A DNA stretch of 61,591 bases from contig RZZW01000015.1 of NCBI GenBank assembly GCA_009929695.1, positions 1-61,591 of the forward strand, given 5' to 3'. This DNA comes from Clostridia bacterium. Lineage in GTDB: Bacteria; Bacillota; Clostridia; Oscillospirales; Ruminococcaceae. Of this stretch, positions 23,748-33,120 are shown piece after piece (within the stretch, counting starts at the first letter, position 1; each line of letters begins with the position of its first letter). The position numbers and the translations under genes were made by a program. The notes beneath the pieces are model-generated. The model searched no databases and had not been told where the DNA came from. It saw only the letters and a program-made list of their open reading frames with translations.

Positions 23748-25147
23748 GCTTTGAACTCAAAAAGCTGTTTGCGCGCAAGGGCGTGTTTGCGGGCGCGTAT
23801 GCATATGGCTATGCGGCGATTATCTGCTGCGGGCCTATGCTGCTCGGCATGGCGCTGCTGTTTTGCGCGGCATTTATAGCGCAATTAGCGGGCGCGGCGC
23901 TTGAAACACGCGAGCTTTTAAACGCGTGCATAACAATCAGCCTGCTCGTGGCTTTGACTGTCAGCGGGGCATTTTCGCTGCTTGTGACGCGGTATGTGTC
24001 CGACATGATATTTGCAAAGAGCCCCGAGCGCGTGATGGCCTCTCTGCTCGGCAGCACGTGCATAGCTATCGCGATAGGCGGCGTTTTATACGGGATTTTC
24101 CTTTTATTTGCGCCTGTCTCTCTATTTTGCCGCGTTTTATGCCTTTCGCTTTTTTGCGAGAGCGTTTTTGTGTGGACAGAGATAGCGTATCTGACAGCCG
24201 TTAAAAACTACCGTCAAATACTCACCGCCTTCGCCGCGTCGCTTGCCATAGCAATGGGCACCGGCGCTGTGCTGACGCTTGTTTTGCACCTTGACCCTCT
24301 GCCGTGCCTTTTGTTTTCAGTCGTGCTCGGCTACGGCATAATGCTGCTCAGATATTTGTGGATACTATTAAAGCTCTTTCCGTATTCTGGCGAAGACCCG
24401 TATCAGTTTTTGCGCGCGCGACGCGAATATCCGCAGCTTGCGCCATGCGGGTTTCTTTTAAATATCGGACTTTTTGCACACATAGTGATGATGTGGTTTT
24501 CGCCGCGTGGCGAGCAGATAAAGGGCATTTTTTACCACTGTGCAGACTACGACATGGCGGCGGTGTTCGCGTTTTTGTCGGTGCTCATAACAACGGTAAA
24601 CTATGTTGTGGCTGTCGAAGTAAATTTTTACCCGAAATACCGCACCTACTACGCGCTTTACAACGGCGGCGGCGCTATAACGGACATCGAGCCTGCGGGG
24701 CGCGAAATGCTGTCTGTGCTCGCGCGGGAGATACGATATTCTGCCATGCGTCAGCTTTTTTGCACGGTGCTGTTTATAGTTTTCGGCAGCGCTGTGTTAA
24801 AGGCGCTTCCGCTCGGCTTTTCGGACGCGGGGCTCGGCACATTTCGCATACTTTGCGTCGGGTACGGGCTGTACGCGATAGGCAATATGCTGATGCTGTC
24901 GCTGCTTTATTTTTGCGATAATCAAGGTGCGCTCATCTGCTGCGGCGTGTTTGCCGCTGTGAGCATTGCGGCGACGCTCGCCTCGCTTTTTATGCAGGCG
25001 GAATATTACGGCGACGGCTTTGCGCTCGGCGCGGGCGCGTTTGCGCTTTGCGCGGCAGTGCGGCTTATAAAATACACCTCTGCCCTGCCCTATCATCTTT
25101 TGTGCAGCGAAAAAAGCATGCTGCACGCGAAAGGAGAAAATGCTTGA
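23735..25147 (+). CDS. pelG: PelG-like polysaccharide transporter
   Basis: 470 residues, about 12 membrane segments, MOP/MATE-like fold. The N-terminus MAGIGFELKKLFARKGVFAG and the pattern YAAIICCGPML are characteristic of PelG, the inner-membrane subunit that partners PelF in Pel synthesis and export. Length is typical and the frame is clean. Start ATG 23735 lies after GGAGGTGTGTGAGAA and inside the end of pelF. Its partner PelF is internally deleted, so PelG is an orphan unless another copy exists elsewhere. Confidence 0.88.
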   Translation: MAGIGFELKKLFARKGVFAGAYAYGYAAIICCGPMLLGMALLFCAAFIAQLAGAALETRELLNACITISLLVALTVSGAFSLLVTRYVSDMIFAKSPERVMASLLGSTCIAIAIGGVLYGIFLLFAPVSLFCRVLCLSLFCESVFVWTEIAYLTAVKNYRQILTAFAASLAIAMGTGAVLTLVLHLDPLPCLLFSVVLGYGIMLLRYLWILLKLFPYSGEDPYQFLRARREYPQLAPCGFLLNIGLFAHIVMMWFSPRGEQIKGIFYHCADYDMAAVFAFLSVLITTVNYVVAVEVNFYPKYRTYYALYNGGGAITDIEPAGREMLSVLAREIRYSAMRQLFCTVLFIVFGSAVLKALPLGFSDAGLGTFRILCVGYGLYAIGNMLMLSLLYFCDNQGALICCGVFAAVSIAATLASLFMQAEYYGDGFALGAGAFALCAAVRLIKYTSALPYHLLCSEKSMLHAKGENA

Positions 25148-26535
25148 AACATCTAAAAATATGCGCTGTCTTTTTAATATGCGCAATAATGACCTCATGC
25201 GGAGCAAACGAGGTCGCTTCTTCCTCAACAGCGACAATCTCTGTGCCAAAGCAGGAGCAAAGCGAGATTATTACAGACAAAAAACTGCTTTATAAAAACG
25301 ACGACAGCAACCTTGCCGTCAAAACGCTTTACTTAACCGTGCGGCGCGGAAACGACGGTGAAAACACAAACCACTCGTGGGGCGAGATAAACTCATATTC
25401 CGTCTTTGACTACGAGCGCATGGGCGTTGACAGATACAAAGTGGAGGCGATTTTGCAGGAGGGCGACGAAAACGGCCCCTTAGCGGGCGGCTTTGGCTAT
25501 GGGCTGACAACGCCCAACGCCACCGTGCAGATACGCGGACAAACCTCCTCAAAATATGCACAAAAAAACTATAAAATTGAGATAAAAAAAGACGCCGGCT
25601 CGCTCGCAGGGCAGACGACAATCGCGCTTAACAGGCACATGCTCGACTCCTTGCGCCTTCGCAATAAGCTGTGCTTTGACCTAATGGCGCAGATACCCCA
25701 AATGTTAAGCCTGCAAACGCAGTTTGTGCATTTATATGTAAAGGACGAGACGCGCGACGAGGCTGATGCATTTACGGATTATGGATTTTACACTCAAGTT
25801 GAGCAGCCAAATAAAACAGCGCTCGCGGCTCACGGCATGGACACTAACGGCCAACTTTACAAGATAAACTATTTTGAATTTTTCCGCTATGCCGATGTCA
25901 TAAAGCTGAAAAGCGAGGAGAGCTACGACAAAAAGGCGTTTGAGGAGCTGCTTGAAATAAAAGGCAACGACGACCACACAAAACTCATTGATATGCTTGA
26001 CGATGTGAACAACTACTCAATGCCAATCGAGGACGTTTGCGGCAAATATTTTGACATGGACAATATGCTCACGTGGATGGCGTTTCACATCCTCATGGGC
26101 AACATCGACACTCAAAGCCGAAACGTGTACATTTACAGCCCGCTCAACAGTGAAAAATGGTATTTTTGGAGTTGGGACAACGACGGCGCTTTAGAGCAGA
26201 CGACGCGGCTTGTGCGTGGAAACTCGACGGCGCGCGGGTGGGAATACGGAATTTCAAACTACTGAGGAAATGTACTTTTCAACCGCGTTTTGAAAAACGA
26301 AAACTACCGCAAAATGCTTGACGAGCGCATAAAAACGCTTTACAGCGGCGTGCTTGCGCCCGAAAACGTGCAGACTATGGTTGAAAAATACGCCGCCGTC
26401 ACAACGCCGTACCTTTTCAGCGCACCGGATATAAATTATTCGCCCGTAACACAAGCGCAACATGACGAAATTCTCTCGCTGACCGGCAAGGAAATCGCCG
26501 ATAATTACAGCGCATATCAAGCGGGGCTTGACTAG
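25144..26535 (+). pseudogene. CotH-family lipoprotein with in-frame stop codon
   Basis: Starts at TTG 25144 (AAAGGAG 7 bp upstream), overlapping the pelG stop. MKHLKICAVFLICAIMTSCG is a lipoprotein signal with Cys19. CotH kinase-like features follow: TVQIRGQTSSKYAQKNYKIE, LRLRNKLCFDLMAQ, and FWSWDNDGAL with the Asp pair of the active site. After GISNY a TGA at 26263-26265 sits where CotH proteins have Trp. The frame then continues as GNVLFNRVLKNENYRKMLDE to a second stop (TAG 26533), where VTC sequence is joined. One substitution (TGG to TGA) explains the first stop. CotH proteins often accompany exopolysaccharide and VTC genes. Confidence 0.75.
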
Positions 26536-26988
26536 CTTGAGTGCAAGCAAAAGGCGGGCAGCTTTATATATAAGCGCGACGCGCGGCTGTCGATGGCGGA
26601 ATATCAGAGCATTTTAAACGGAGAGTGCGGCTTTTTGCTCGCGAGAAGCGAGAGCGTGTGCAGAGATTTTTACGCCGCGTATGTGTGCCGCGCACTTCGC
26701 CCGAGGATAATTGTAGACTACGAGCGCGAGGCGTATGTGCTTGACGAGGGCACAGTTCGCGTGACGTTTGACAGGGACGTGCGCGCGGCATTTGGCGGCA
26801 CAGGGCAGGATATTTTTTGCAAAGAGCTGCCGTGCATACCTGCGATAGACGCGGGCAAAAGCATACTTGAAGTGAAATACACAGAGTTTTTGCCCGATAA
26901 AATACAAAACACGCTTTGCATAAAGGCGAGCGAGTACATTGCCGCGTCAAAATATGTCATGTGCTGTGACGCGGCAAAAATAGTGTAA
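26536..26988 (+). pseudogene. C-terminal part of a VTC-domain polyphosphate polymerase-like protein
   Basis: Directly after the TAG, in the same frame as CotH, the sequence LECKQKAGSFIYKRDARLS matches the mid-domain LE-K-K strand of VTC proteins. It runs on through RPRIIVDYEREAYV, GTVRVTFDRDV and ILEVKYTEFLPD, the usual VTC end. The first 90 or so residues of the domain, with several basic substrate-binding residues, are missing. A deletion has therefore joined the CotH C-terminus to mid-VTC. DUF4956 follows after 10 bp with its own SD, as in intact VTC-DUF4956 pairs. Confidence 0.7.
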
Positions 26989-26998
26989 GGAGAAACAT

Positions 26999-27679
26999 AT
27001 GAGTGTAAAGGATATTATCAAAAAATCGGTGCTTGAATCATTCAGCTTTAATCAGTCGATAACGCTGCAAACTATTTTGCAGATAAGCATGGCGCTTATC
27101 GTCTCGTTTTTGATGGGGCTTTTGATTTACGCGATATACCGCAAATTTTTCTGCGGCGTTGTGTTTTGCCGCACGTTTGGCATAACACTTATCGGCATGA
27201 CGGTTTTGACCTCAATGGTGACGCTCGCGATAAGCACAAACGTCGTCATTTCGCTCGGCATGGTTGGCGCATTGTCGATAGTCCGCTTTCGCACGGCAGT
27301 AAAAGACCCAATTGATTTGCTGTATTTGTTTTGGGCGGTGTCTACAGGCATAACAGTCGGCGCAAACATGTACATACTTTCAGCTGCGGGCGCACTTATA
27401 ATGGTGTTCATGCTGTGGCTGATATGCCGCAGACAAGACACCCGCCGCGCGTTTATGCTGATAGTAAGCTATCAAGGAAGCGCCGAGGAGATAGAAAAGC
27501 TGCTCTGCGAAACGCCGCATACGCTTAAATCAAAAACAATGCGCGCCGAAATGTCCGAAGCAGTCTACGACATCACCATAAAACGCGGCAACGATGCCTT
27601 CACCGAAAACCTCCGCGCCCTAGCGAACGTAAACAACGTGACGCTTGTTGAATATAACGGGAGTACCATGCGTAAATAG
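26999..27679 (+). CDS. DUF4956 membrane protein
   Basis: 226 residues, four membrane segments in the first 150 (ISMALIVSFLMGLLIYAIY, TFGITLIGMTVLTSMVTLAI, and later ILSAAGALIMVFMLWLI). The family signature SLGMVGALSIVRFRTAVKDP is followed by a small cytoplasmic alpha/beta domain. DUF4956 proteins usually sit beside VTC-domain and CotH genes; the function is unproven but probably linked to polyphosphate- or polymer-related membrane chemistry. SD AAGGAG. The frame is intact although its partners upstream are not. A terminator follows. Confidence 0.85.
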   Translation: MSVKDIIKKSVLESFSFNQSITLQTILQISMALIVSFLMGLLIYAIYRKFFCGVVFCRTFGITLIGMTVLTSMVTLAISTNVVISLGMVGALSIVRFRTAVKDPIDLLYLFWAVSTGITVGANMYILSAAGALIMVFMLWLICRRQDTRRAFMLIVSYQGSAEEIEKLLCETPHTLKSKTMRAEMSEAVYDITIKRGNDAFTENLRALANVNNVTLVEYNGSTMRK

Positions 27680-27705
27680 ATTCTTCGCTACGCTCAGAAT
27701 GATAA

Positions 27706-27748
27706 AAGCTGTTATCGATGTAAAACCAACATCGGTAACAGCTTTTTT
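27706..27748 (+). terminator. terminator of the Pel-CotH-DUF4956 operon
   Basis: GCTGTTA.CGATGT pairs with ACATCG.TAACAGC over an AAAACCA loop, then TTTTTT. Confidence 0.8.
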
Positions 27749-27758
27749 GTGCAAAAAA

Positions 27759-27780
27759 GGCGGGGACATAACGCCCCGCC
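27759..27780 (-). terminator. terminator of tRNA-Gly
   Basis: Perfect 8-bp GC stem GGCGGGG.../...CCCCGCC around a loop with ACATAA; on the minus strand TTTTTT follows. Resembles the hairpins at 14796 and 14886. Confidence 0.75.
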
Positions 27781-27789
27781 GTAGGTTTT

Positions 27790-27863
27790 TGGAGCAGATG
27801 ATGGGAATCGAACCCACACGACCAGCTTGGAAGGCTGGAGTTCTACCACTAAACTACATCTGC
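27790..27863 (-). tRNA. tRNA-Gly (anticodon UCC)
   Basis: Acceptor GCAGATG/CATCTGC, discriminator T and encoded CCA. Anticodon loop CTTCCAA between CCAGC and GCTGG. Confidence 0.95.
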
Positions 27864-27922
27864 ATATAGTCGTCAGTTTTTGACGACTATATTATTATAG
27901 TTATTTTTTGCACGTATGTCAA
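27864..27922 (-). promoter_or_regulatory. tRNA-Gly promoter with downstream palindrome
   Basis: Consensus TTGACA (27922-27917), 17 bp, TATAAT (27899-27894). A perfect 12-bp palindrome, ATATAGTCGTCA/TGACGACTATAT, fills 27864-27892 between the -10 box and the first tRNA base. Confidence 0.8.
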
Positions 27923-27943
27923 GTGCTAAAGTACAATATGCAC

Positions 27944-30271
27944 TTATTCAAGCACTATTTCTGCGTCTTTGGCAGATAATTTCATTTCTTTTTTTGCATT
28001 GCCTGAAATTATTGCTTCGGCTAATTTATCTTCGGCTTCTTTTCTTATGGCTCTTCGCAAATCTCTTGCGCCGAATTTGCCGCCTTTGGCTTTTTCGCAT
28101 AGGAGCGTCAATGCATCGTCTGTCCATGTTAGGGTTATTCCCTTTTCGGCCAGCGGCTCGACGTATTCCTTTAGCATCAGGGCGGTTATCTGCTTTAAGT
28201 CTTCTTTTGAAAGCGGGTTGAAGACGACCACTTCGTCTACGCGGCTCATAAATTCGGGGCGCAAAAAGTCGCTTAGTGCTTTGAGCGCTTTGCTTTTATT
28301 CATATCAGAAACCGTTTTATTAAAGCCTGTCTCGCCTATTTTGTCAGACGAGCCCGCGTTGCTTGTCATGCAGATGACGGTGTTTTCAAAGTTGACCGCT
28401 CTGCCCTGCGCGTCGTTTATTTTGCCCTCGTCGAGTATCTGCAAAAGCAAATTCATAACGTCGGGGTGGGCTTTTTCGATTTCGTCAAAAAGCACTACGC
28501 TATACGGCTTGCGGCGCACCTTTTCTGTTAGCTGACCCGCTTCGTCGTATCCGACGTAGCCGGGAGGCGAACCGATGAGGCGCGAGACTGTGTGCTTTTC
28601 CATAAACTCGGACATATCTATGCGGATAAGCGGGTCTACGGTGTCGAAAAGCTGCAAGGCAAGCTGTTTTACAAGCTCGGTTTTGCCGACGCCTGTGGGG
28701 CCTACAAATATAAAGCTTGCGGGGCGGCGGCGTGCGGAGATGTCGGCGCGGCTGCGCTTTATCGCCTGTGCCACAAGGTGCACGGCTTCGGGCTGACCTA
28801 TGACGACTTCATCAAGGCGTTGCTCAAGCTTATCTAGCTTTGAGTACTCGCTCTCGGCGATTTTGGCGGCGGGAATGCCCGTCCAAAGCTCTATGACCTT
28901 TGAAACGTCGTCCATTGTGACGTATATTTCGTCGACGACCTTCTTTTGCTGCTTGACCTCGCCCTCTATGCGCAAAATTTCGCTCTTTGTGTTGGCGAGC
29001 TTTTCATAGTCGATGCCATCGGAATCCTGCTCTATCTCTGTTTCAAGCGCTTTCAATTCCTCAAGGTGCTTTACATTGTCGAGGTACTCCGTAATTTCGG
29101 CGTGGCGCAAACTGCAACAGGCGCATGCTTCGTCTAGCAAGTCAATTGCCTTATCGGGCAAAAAGCGGTCTGTTATATAGCGCTCTGACAGCAAAACGGT
29201 GTTTTTGACGATTTCGTCTGACACCTTTACGCTGTGATGGCGCTCGTAATATTCCTTTACGCCCGCTATGACGAGCGTTGCGTCGGCGATTGACGGCTCC
29301 TCAACCTTTACAGGCTGAAAGCGGCGTTCAAGTGCTTGGTCTTTCTCGATAAATTTGCGGTATTCGGCAAAGGTTGTCGCTCCGACTACCTGAATTTCGC
29401 CGCGAGATAGTGCCGGCTTCAAGATATTTGCGGCGTTCATTGCGCCTTCTGAATCGCCTGCGCCTGTTATGCTGTGGATTTCGTCGATGAACAATATGAC
29501 GTTGCCCGCGGCTTTCACTTCGCCGATTAATCCTTTTACGCGGCTTTCAAACTGTCCGCGAAACTGCGTGCCGGCGACTAGGCTTGTCAAGTCGAGAAGA
29601 TAAATTTCCTTGTCTTTGAGGCGCGCGGGGACGTCACCGTTTGCTATGCGAATAGCTATTCCCTCGGCAATGGCTGTTTTGCCTACGCCCGCTTCGCCTA
29701 TCAGGCATGGGTTGTTTTTTTGACGGCGCGAAAGTATCTGCACTGTGCGGTAAATTTCTTTATCGCGGCCTATAACGCGGTCAAGCTTGCCCTCGCGGGC
29801 TTTTTTTGTGAGGTTTTCGCAGTAATTATCAAGGAATTTGCGCTTTTTGCCGCTGTCGTTTTTGCTTTTTGATTCTTTTTTGTCGCCGCCTTGATTTGCG
29901 TCGCGCTGAACGCCGAAAATGCTGAATGGAAACGTGCCTGCGCCGCCCGCGGTGAATCCGTTTTCGTCGTCCGGCTGCTCCGGCTCTTCCATTTGGTCGC
30001 CGTCGCTGTTGTACGGCATGATCGACTGCATCATTTCCTGCATACGCGGCTGGTCGAGCTTGCCGTTTTCGTCGAGCATACCTGTGAGCTGATTTTCCAT
30101 ATTTGCAAGGTCACTTTCTGATATGCCGAACTGCTTCATCACGTCGTCAAGCGGCTTTATGCCAAGCTCGCGCGCACAGCTAAGGCAGTAGCCTTGACTT
30201 GTCACAGAGCCGTTTTCGGCTTTTTGAACAAAAACTATGGCGGGGCGCTTATTACATCTGATACAAAGCAT
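27944..30271 (-). CDS. clpE: ClpE-like AAA+ unfoldase with N-terminal zinc finger
   Basis: 775 residues. Instead of a Clp_N repeat it starts with a four-Cys zinc finger (C3, C6, C29, C32: LCIRC..., YCLSC), as in ClpE. A linker of about 100 residues follows. First AAA module: GEAGVGKT at 192-199 and LFIDEIH. A coiled middle region runs from about 395 to 460. Second AAA module: [14 protein letters not shown], then [10 protein letters not shown]. It feeds proteins to ClpP. A GETGF tripeptide-like loop stands where ClpC/E have VGF. Last gene of a leftward run from ecfA1; no CtsR site seen upstream. Confidence 0.85.
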   Translation of the reverse strand: MLCIRCNKRPAIVFVQKAENGSVTSQGYCLSCARELGIKPLDDVMKQFGISESDLANMENQLTGMLDENGKLDQPRMQEMMQSIMPYNSDGDQMEEPEQPDDENGFTAGGAGTFPFSIFGVQRDANQGGDKKESKSKNDSGKKRKFLDNYCENLTKKAREGKLDRVIGRDKEIYRTVQILSRRQKNNPCLIGEAGVGKTAIAEGIAIRIANGDVPARLKDKEIYLLDLTSLVAGTQFRGQFESRVKGLIGEVKAAGNVILFIDEIHSITGAGDSEGAMNAANILKPALSRGEIQVVGATTFAEYRKFIEKDQALERRFQPVKVEEPSIADATLVIAGVKEYYERHHSVKVSDEIVKNTVLLSERYITDRFLPDKAIDLLDEACACCSLRHAEITEYLDNVKHLEELKALETEIEQDSDGIDYEKLANTKSEILRIEGEVKQQKKVVDEIYVTMDDVSKVIELWTGIPAAKIAESEYSKLDKLEQRLDEVVIGQPEAVHLVAQAIKRSRADISARRRPASFIFVGPTGVGKTELVKQLALQLFDTVDPLIRIDMSEFMEKHTVSRLIGSPPGYVGYDEAGQLTEKVRRKPYSVVLFDEIEKAHPDVMNLLLQILDEGKINDAQGRAVNFENTVICMTSNAGSSDKIGETGFNKTVSDMNKSKALKALSDFLRPEFMSRVDEVVVFNPLSKEDLKQITALMLKEYVEPLAEKGITLTWTDDALTLLCEKAKGGKFGARDLRRAIRKEAEDKLAEAIISGNAKKEMKLSAKDAEIVLE

Positions 30272-30295
30272 TATGAAATCTTCCTTTTCCTTAAA

Positions 30296-31021
30296 TTACG
30301 CGAATGGGTTATACGCGGAGAACATTGTGTATAGAAAGCTGCCTGAAAGGGCGTTTGAATTTATCACGGGCAGGCTGTCTGAGGTGATGGCGACAACAGC
30401 CCACAGAAAGCACAAAATGAGCACTGCGTTTATTATGCCCGCCACAACGCCGATAACAGCGCCAAGCGTGCGGTTGACGCTGCCAACCATTGGGATTTTG
30501 TTTATATTTGTGAGCGCTGTCGCCACGAAAGCAATCAGCATTTTGCATATAAGATATGCCGCAAAAAACACGACAACCGTGATTATAGGCTCAACGAGCG
30601 GCGAGATTACCTGCTCGACTATCTGCTGCGCAAGCTCGGGCGCGTTTGACTGCAAAAGCCCGTCGGCAGACTGCGTTATGCTGTCGACAAAGTTTTTCGG
30701 CAAAATATCGCTTATGCCCGCTATGACGCTGTTGAGATTGAACTGGCCCTGCTTTTGTATTGTGTCCGCCGTGCGCTCTATGAGGCCGTTTTTGAACACG
30801 CTCTCAAATATGACAGGCGCTGCCTTGCTGCCCGCAAACCACGCGATTATCAGCGCTGCGATGTTGCCAACAAGGTCAAGCAGGCCTGACACAAGACCTC
30901 TGTCGCGGTATTTGAGCATTGTTATGATGAGCACCGCGACAAGTGCAATATCGAGCAAAATCGCGGGCGTTAAATTCATGTTGCTTAAGGCGTCGCCTAT
31001 TTGGCTAAAGGTTTCCGTCAT
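30296..31021 (-). CDS. CvpA-family membrane protein
   Basis: 241 residues with four hydrophobic segments: LLDIALVAVLIITML, LLDLVGNIAALIIAWFA, IITVVVFFAAYLICKMLIA, VAGIINAVLILCFLWAV. The FVDSITQSADGLL loop lies between the second and third. CvpA-like proteins have been tied to colicin V export, envelope integrity and bile resistance in other bacteria; here no bacteriocin gene is near. Located between DUF5711 and the ClpE-like gene with gaps of about 20 bp, so probably one transcript. Confidence 0.75.
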   Translation of the reverse strand: MTETFSQIGDALSNMNLTPAILLDIALVAVLIITMLKYRDRGLVSGLLDLVGNIAALIIAWFAGSKAAPVIFESVFKNGLIERTADTIQKQGQFNLNSVIAGISDILPKNFVDSITQSADGLLQSNAPELAQQIVEQVISPLVEPIITVVVFFAAYLICKMLIAFVATALTNINKIPMVGSVNRTLGAVIGVVAGIINAVLILCFLWAVVAITSDSLPVINSNALSGSFLYTMFSAYNPFA

Positions 31022-31040
31022 CTATCAAATTCCTTTCGTG

Positions 31041-32240
31041 TCAGCCGATTGTTTGAACGGACGACTGAAGTATTAAAAGCGGCTGCTGTGCATTTAACAC
31101 AGTGCGTGGCTTTTCGTCATATTTTACACTGCCTGACAGCGTGCCGTCAAGTGCATAGGTCAAAACGCTGTCGCTTGTCATGACGTATGCGTGCAAGCTG
31201 TCTGACGAGACGGACACTGTGCGTTTGCCGACGTTTGCCTTGCCTATCTCGGCAAGCTGATTGTCTAAAACGACAAGCGAGGTCAGTGAGGTGTGTGTGT
31301 CGTCGCTGAAAAGCAAAACCGTGTTTTTGCCGCTTTCGGTGCTGACGCTTTGCAGAGTTTTGCCGCCGTAGCTGTAGGTGTAAAGCGGTGCGCCTGTCGA
31401 TGCGTCATATATGCTTGCAAAGTTGTCGTAAACTACAAGAAGCTGATTTCGGGTGATATATTTCATTGCGACAGGTATGCCGTCTATTGTTGTGACGGTG
31501 GCTGCGGGCTCTGTTGATGAGGTGTCGAAAAGATGCAGCTTTGTGCCGAGAGCGCCGTTTTCGGTGTAAAGGCACGCGGCGGCGAGGCGCTTGTTATCTG
31601 TTGCGAACGCCATCGACATTACGACCTCGCTTGTTTTCCAGTACCATATCTCGGTGAGCAGCGGGTCGTAGACAGTAAGGCGCGATTTTGTCGCCACTGC
31701 AAGCGTGCCGTTGTTGCTCATTTCAGCGAGCAGAATTTTGTCGTCGGCTTTTAATGTGTATAGCGTCCGCGTTCGGCTTTCGACTGTTAAATCGACGCTG
31801 CCGCGGTTATATATACATACGCGCGTGCTGCCCGTTGTAACACACGGGCGGGCGTATGTGTGCCCAATTGTGCGCAAAAGCTTGCCTGTTGCGGAGTAAA
31901 TTACAGCGTCGCGGTCACCTACTGCCACAAACCCGCCGACGAGCGGCTCTGACGTGACATAGCCCGTGAGCGATAGGTCTACCGGATAGCCATTGCCGGG
32001 CGAAAGCGCGATTGACGCTGAATCGAATAAATCTCCGAGCAGCGCAAGCGACGCGCCGTAAAGACCTGTTATGTAAACAATTACGGCAACGCAGATAACC
32101 GCAAGCACGCTTATCATTGTGATACGGCGTGTGCGGCGCTTTTTGCGCAGGCGCTGTGTTCTTTTTTTATTAGCCTCAAACAGCGCGTCGACAGGCTGCA
32201 GAGGCTCGTCCTGCGGTGTTGTGCCGATGAAAAAATCCAT
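31041..32240 (-). CDS. DUF5711 membrane-anchored beta-propeller-like protein
   Basis: 399 residues. The cytoplasmic N-terminus has a strongly basic patch (RTQRLRKKRRTRR), then one membrane helix (ISVLAVICVAVIVYITGLYG) at about 44-63. An extracellular part of about 330 residues follows, made of WD40/PQQ-like short strands (RDAVIYSATGKLLRTIG, RLTVYDPLLTEIWYWKTSE). Matches the DUF5711 pattern common in clostridia, where the gene often lies near truA or ECF genes. Likely a scaffold or sensor at the cell surface; no enzyme motif. Confidence 0.7.
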   Translation of the reverse strand: MDFFIGTTPQDEPLQPVDALFEANKKRTQRLRKKRRTRRITMISVLAVICVAVIVYITGLYGASLALLGDLFDSASIALSPGNGYPVDLSLTGYVTSEPLVGGFVAVGDRDAVIYSATGKLLRTIGHTYARPCVTTGSTRVCIYNRGSVDLTVESRTRTLYTLKADDKILLAEMSNNGTLAVATKSRLTVYDPLLTEIWYWKTSEVVMSMAFATDNKRLAAACLYTENGALGTKLHLFDTSSTEPAATVTTIDGIPVAMKYITRNQLLVVYDNFASIYDASTGAPLYTYSYGGKTLQSVSTESGKNTVLLFSDDTHTSLTSLVVLDNQLAEIGKANVGKRTVSVSSDSLHAYVMTSDSVLTYALDGTLSGSVKYDEKPRTVLNAQQPLLILQSSVQTIG

Positions 32241-32255
32241 ATAGAATAAGTCCCT

Positions 32256-32987
32256 TTAATAATTCACTTTATAAAGAAAAAGTCCCTCCGCGGGTGCGGT
32301 GTCTCCGGCTTTTGAGCGATCTTTGCTTTTGGTGACGTCTGCCACGTCGGCGGCTTTCATGCGGTGTGTGCCGACTTCTATTAAAGTGCCGACGATTATT
32401 CGCACCATATTATAAAGATATCCGTCGGCGCAGATGTGGATTGTGATGTCGTCGCCCTGCTGATTTACCGTCAAAAAATGCACCGTGCGCACTGTGTCGA
32501 TTATCTTGCTGCCCGCCGACATATACGCCGCGAAATCATGCGGGCCACATAAAAGCCGCGCAGCTGCTTGCATTGCGGAGACATCGAGCCGTTTTGAAAA
32601 GCGCCAATATGTTCCTTTTCTGAAAACGTCGTCAGTTGGGCTGTTGTAAATGCGGTAGATGTACTCCTTGCTTTTTGAGGAATACCGCGCGTGAAAATCA
32701 TCCGCGACTTTTTGTGCGCTTATGACGCGGATATCATCCGGCAAAAACATATTTATCGCAAGCGGTAAGCGCTGAGGGTCAATCGGCTTTGGCTGAATGA
32801 AGCTTACGCAGTAGCAAAGCGCGTGCACGCCCGAATCTGTGCGGCTGCACCCTTTTACAGGCGGACGCGTGCCATACAGCTTTTCAAGCGCATTTTGCAG
32901 CACCTCGCATACCGACAATGCGTTTTGCTGCACCTGAAAGCCATGATATTTTGTGCCGACATACTGCATCGTGATAAGTGTGTTCAT
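32256..32987 (-). CDS. truA: tRNA pseudouridine(38-40) synthase
   Basis: 243 residues from ATG 32987, which follows AGAGGTAAAA and begins MNTLITMQYVGTKYHGFQ; the 33062 start lacks an SD. Modifies uridines 38-40 of the anticodon arm. The catalytic Asp51 lies in CSRTDSGVHAL. The second family motif YLYNMVRIIVGTL and the C-terminal APAEGLFLY are present. Downstream of ecfA1-ecfA2-ecfT, a conserved firmicute arrangement. Confidence 0.93.
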   Translation of the reverse strand: MNTLITMQYVGTKYHGFQVQQNALSVCEVLQNALEKLYGTRPPVKGCSRTDSGVHALCYCVSFIQPKPIDPQRLPLAINMFLPDDIRVISAQKVADDFHARYSSKSKEYIYRIYNSPTDDVFRKGTYWRFSKRLDVSAMQAAARLLCGPHDFAAYMSAGSKIIDTVRTVHFLTVNQQGDDITIHICADGYLYNMVRIIVGTLIEVGTHRMKAADVADVTKSKDRSKAGDTAPAEGLFLYKVNY

Positions 32988-33120
32988 TTTTACCTCTATG
33001 AAATGAAAAGTTAAGAATGAAGGTGTGATGCCTTCGGCATCACATTTAAATAAACAGCACAACCATTAAAACGTGACGCGCAGCGTCACACATTAATTTT
33101 TCATTTTTCCTTTTTCATTA

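Noticed and set aside
26263..26265. TGA decoded as Trp (alternative code or recoding).
   Set aside because: TGA ends many intact genes in the window and Trp is otherwise TGG; a point mutation is simpler.
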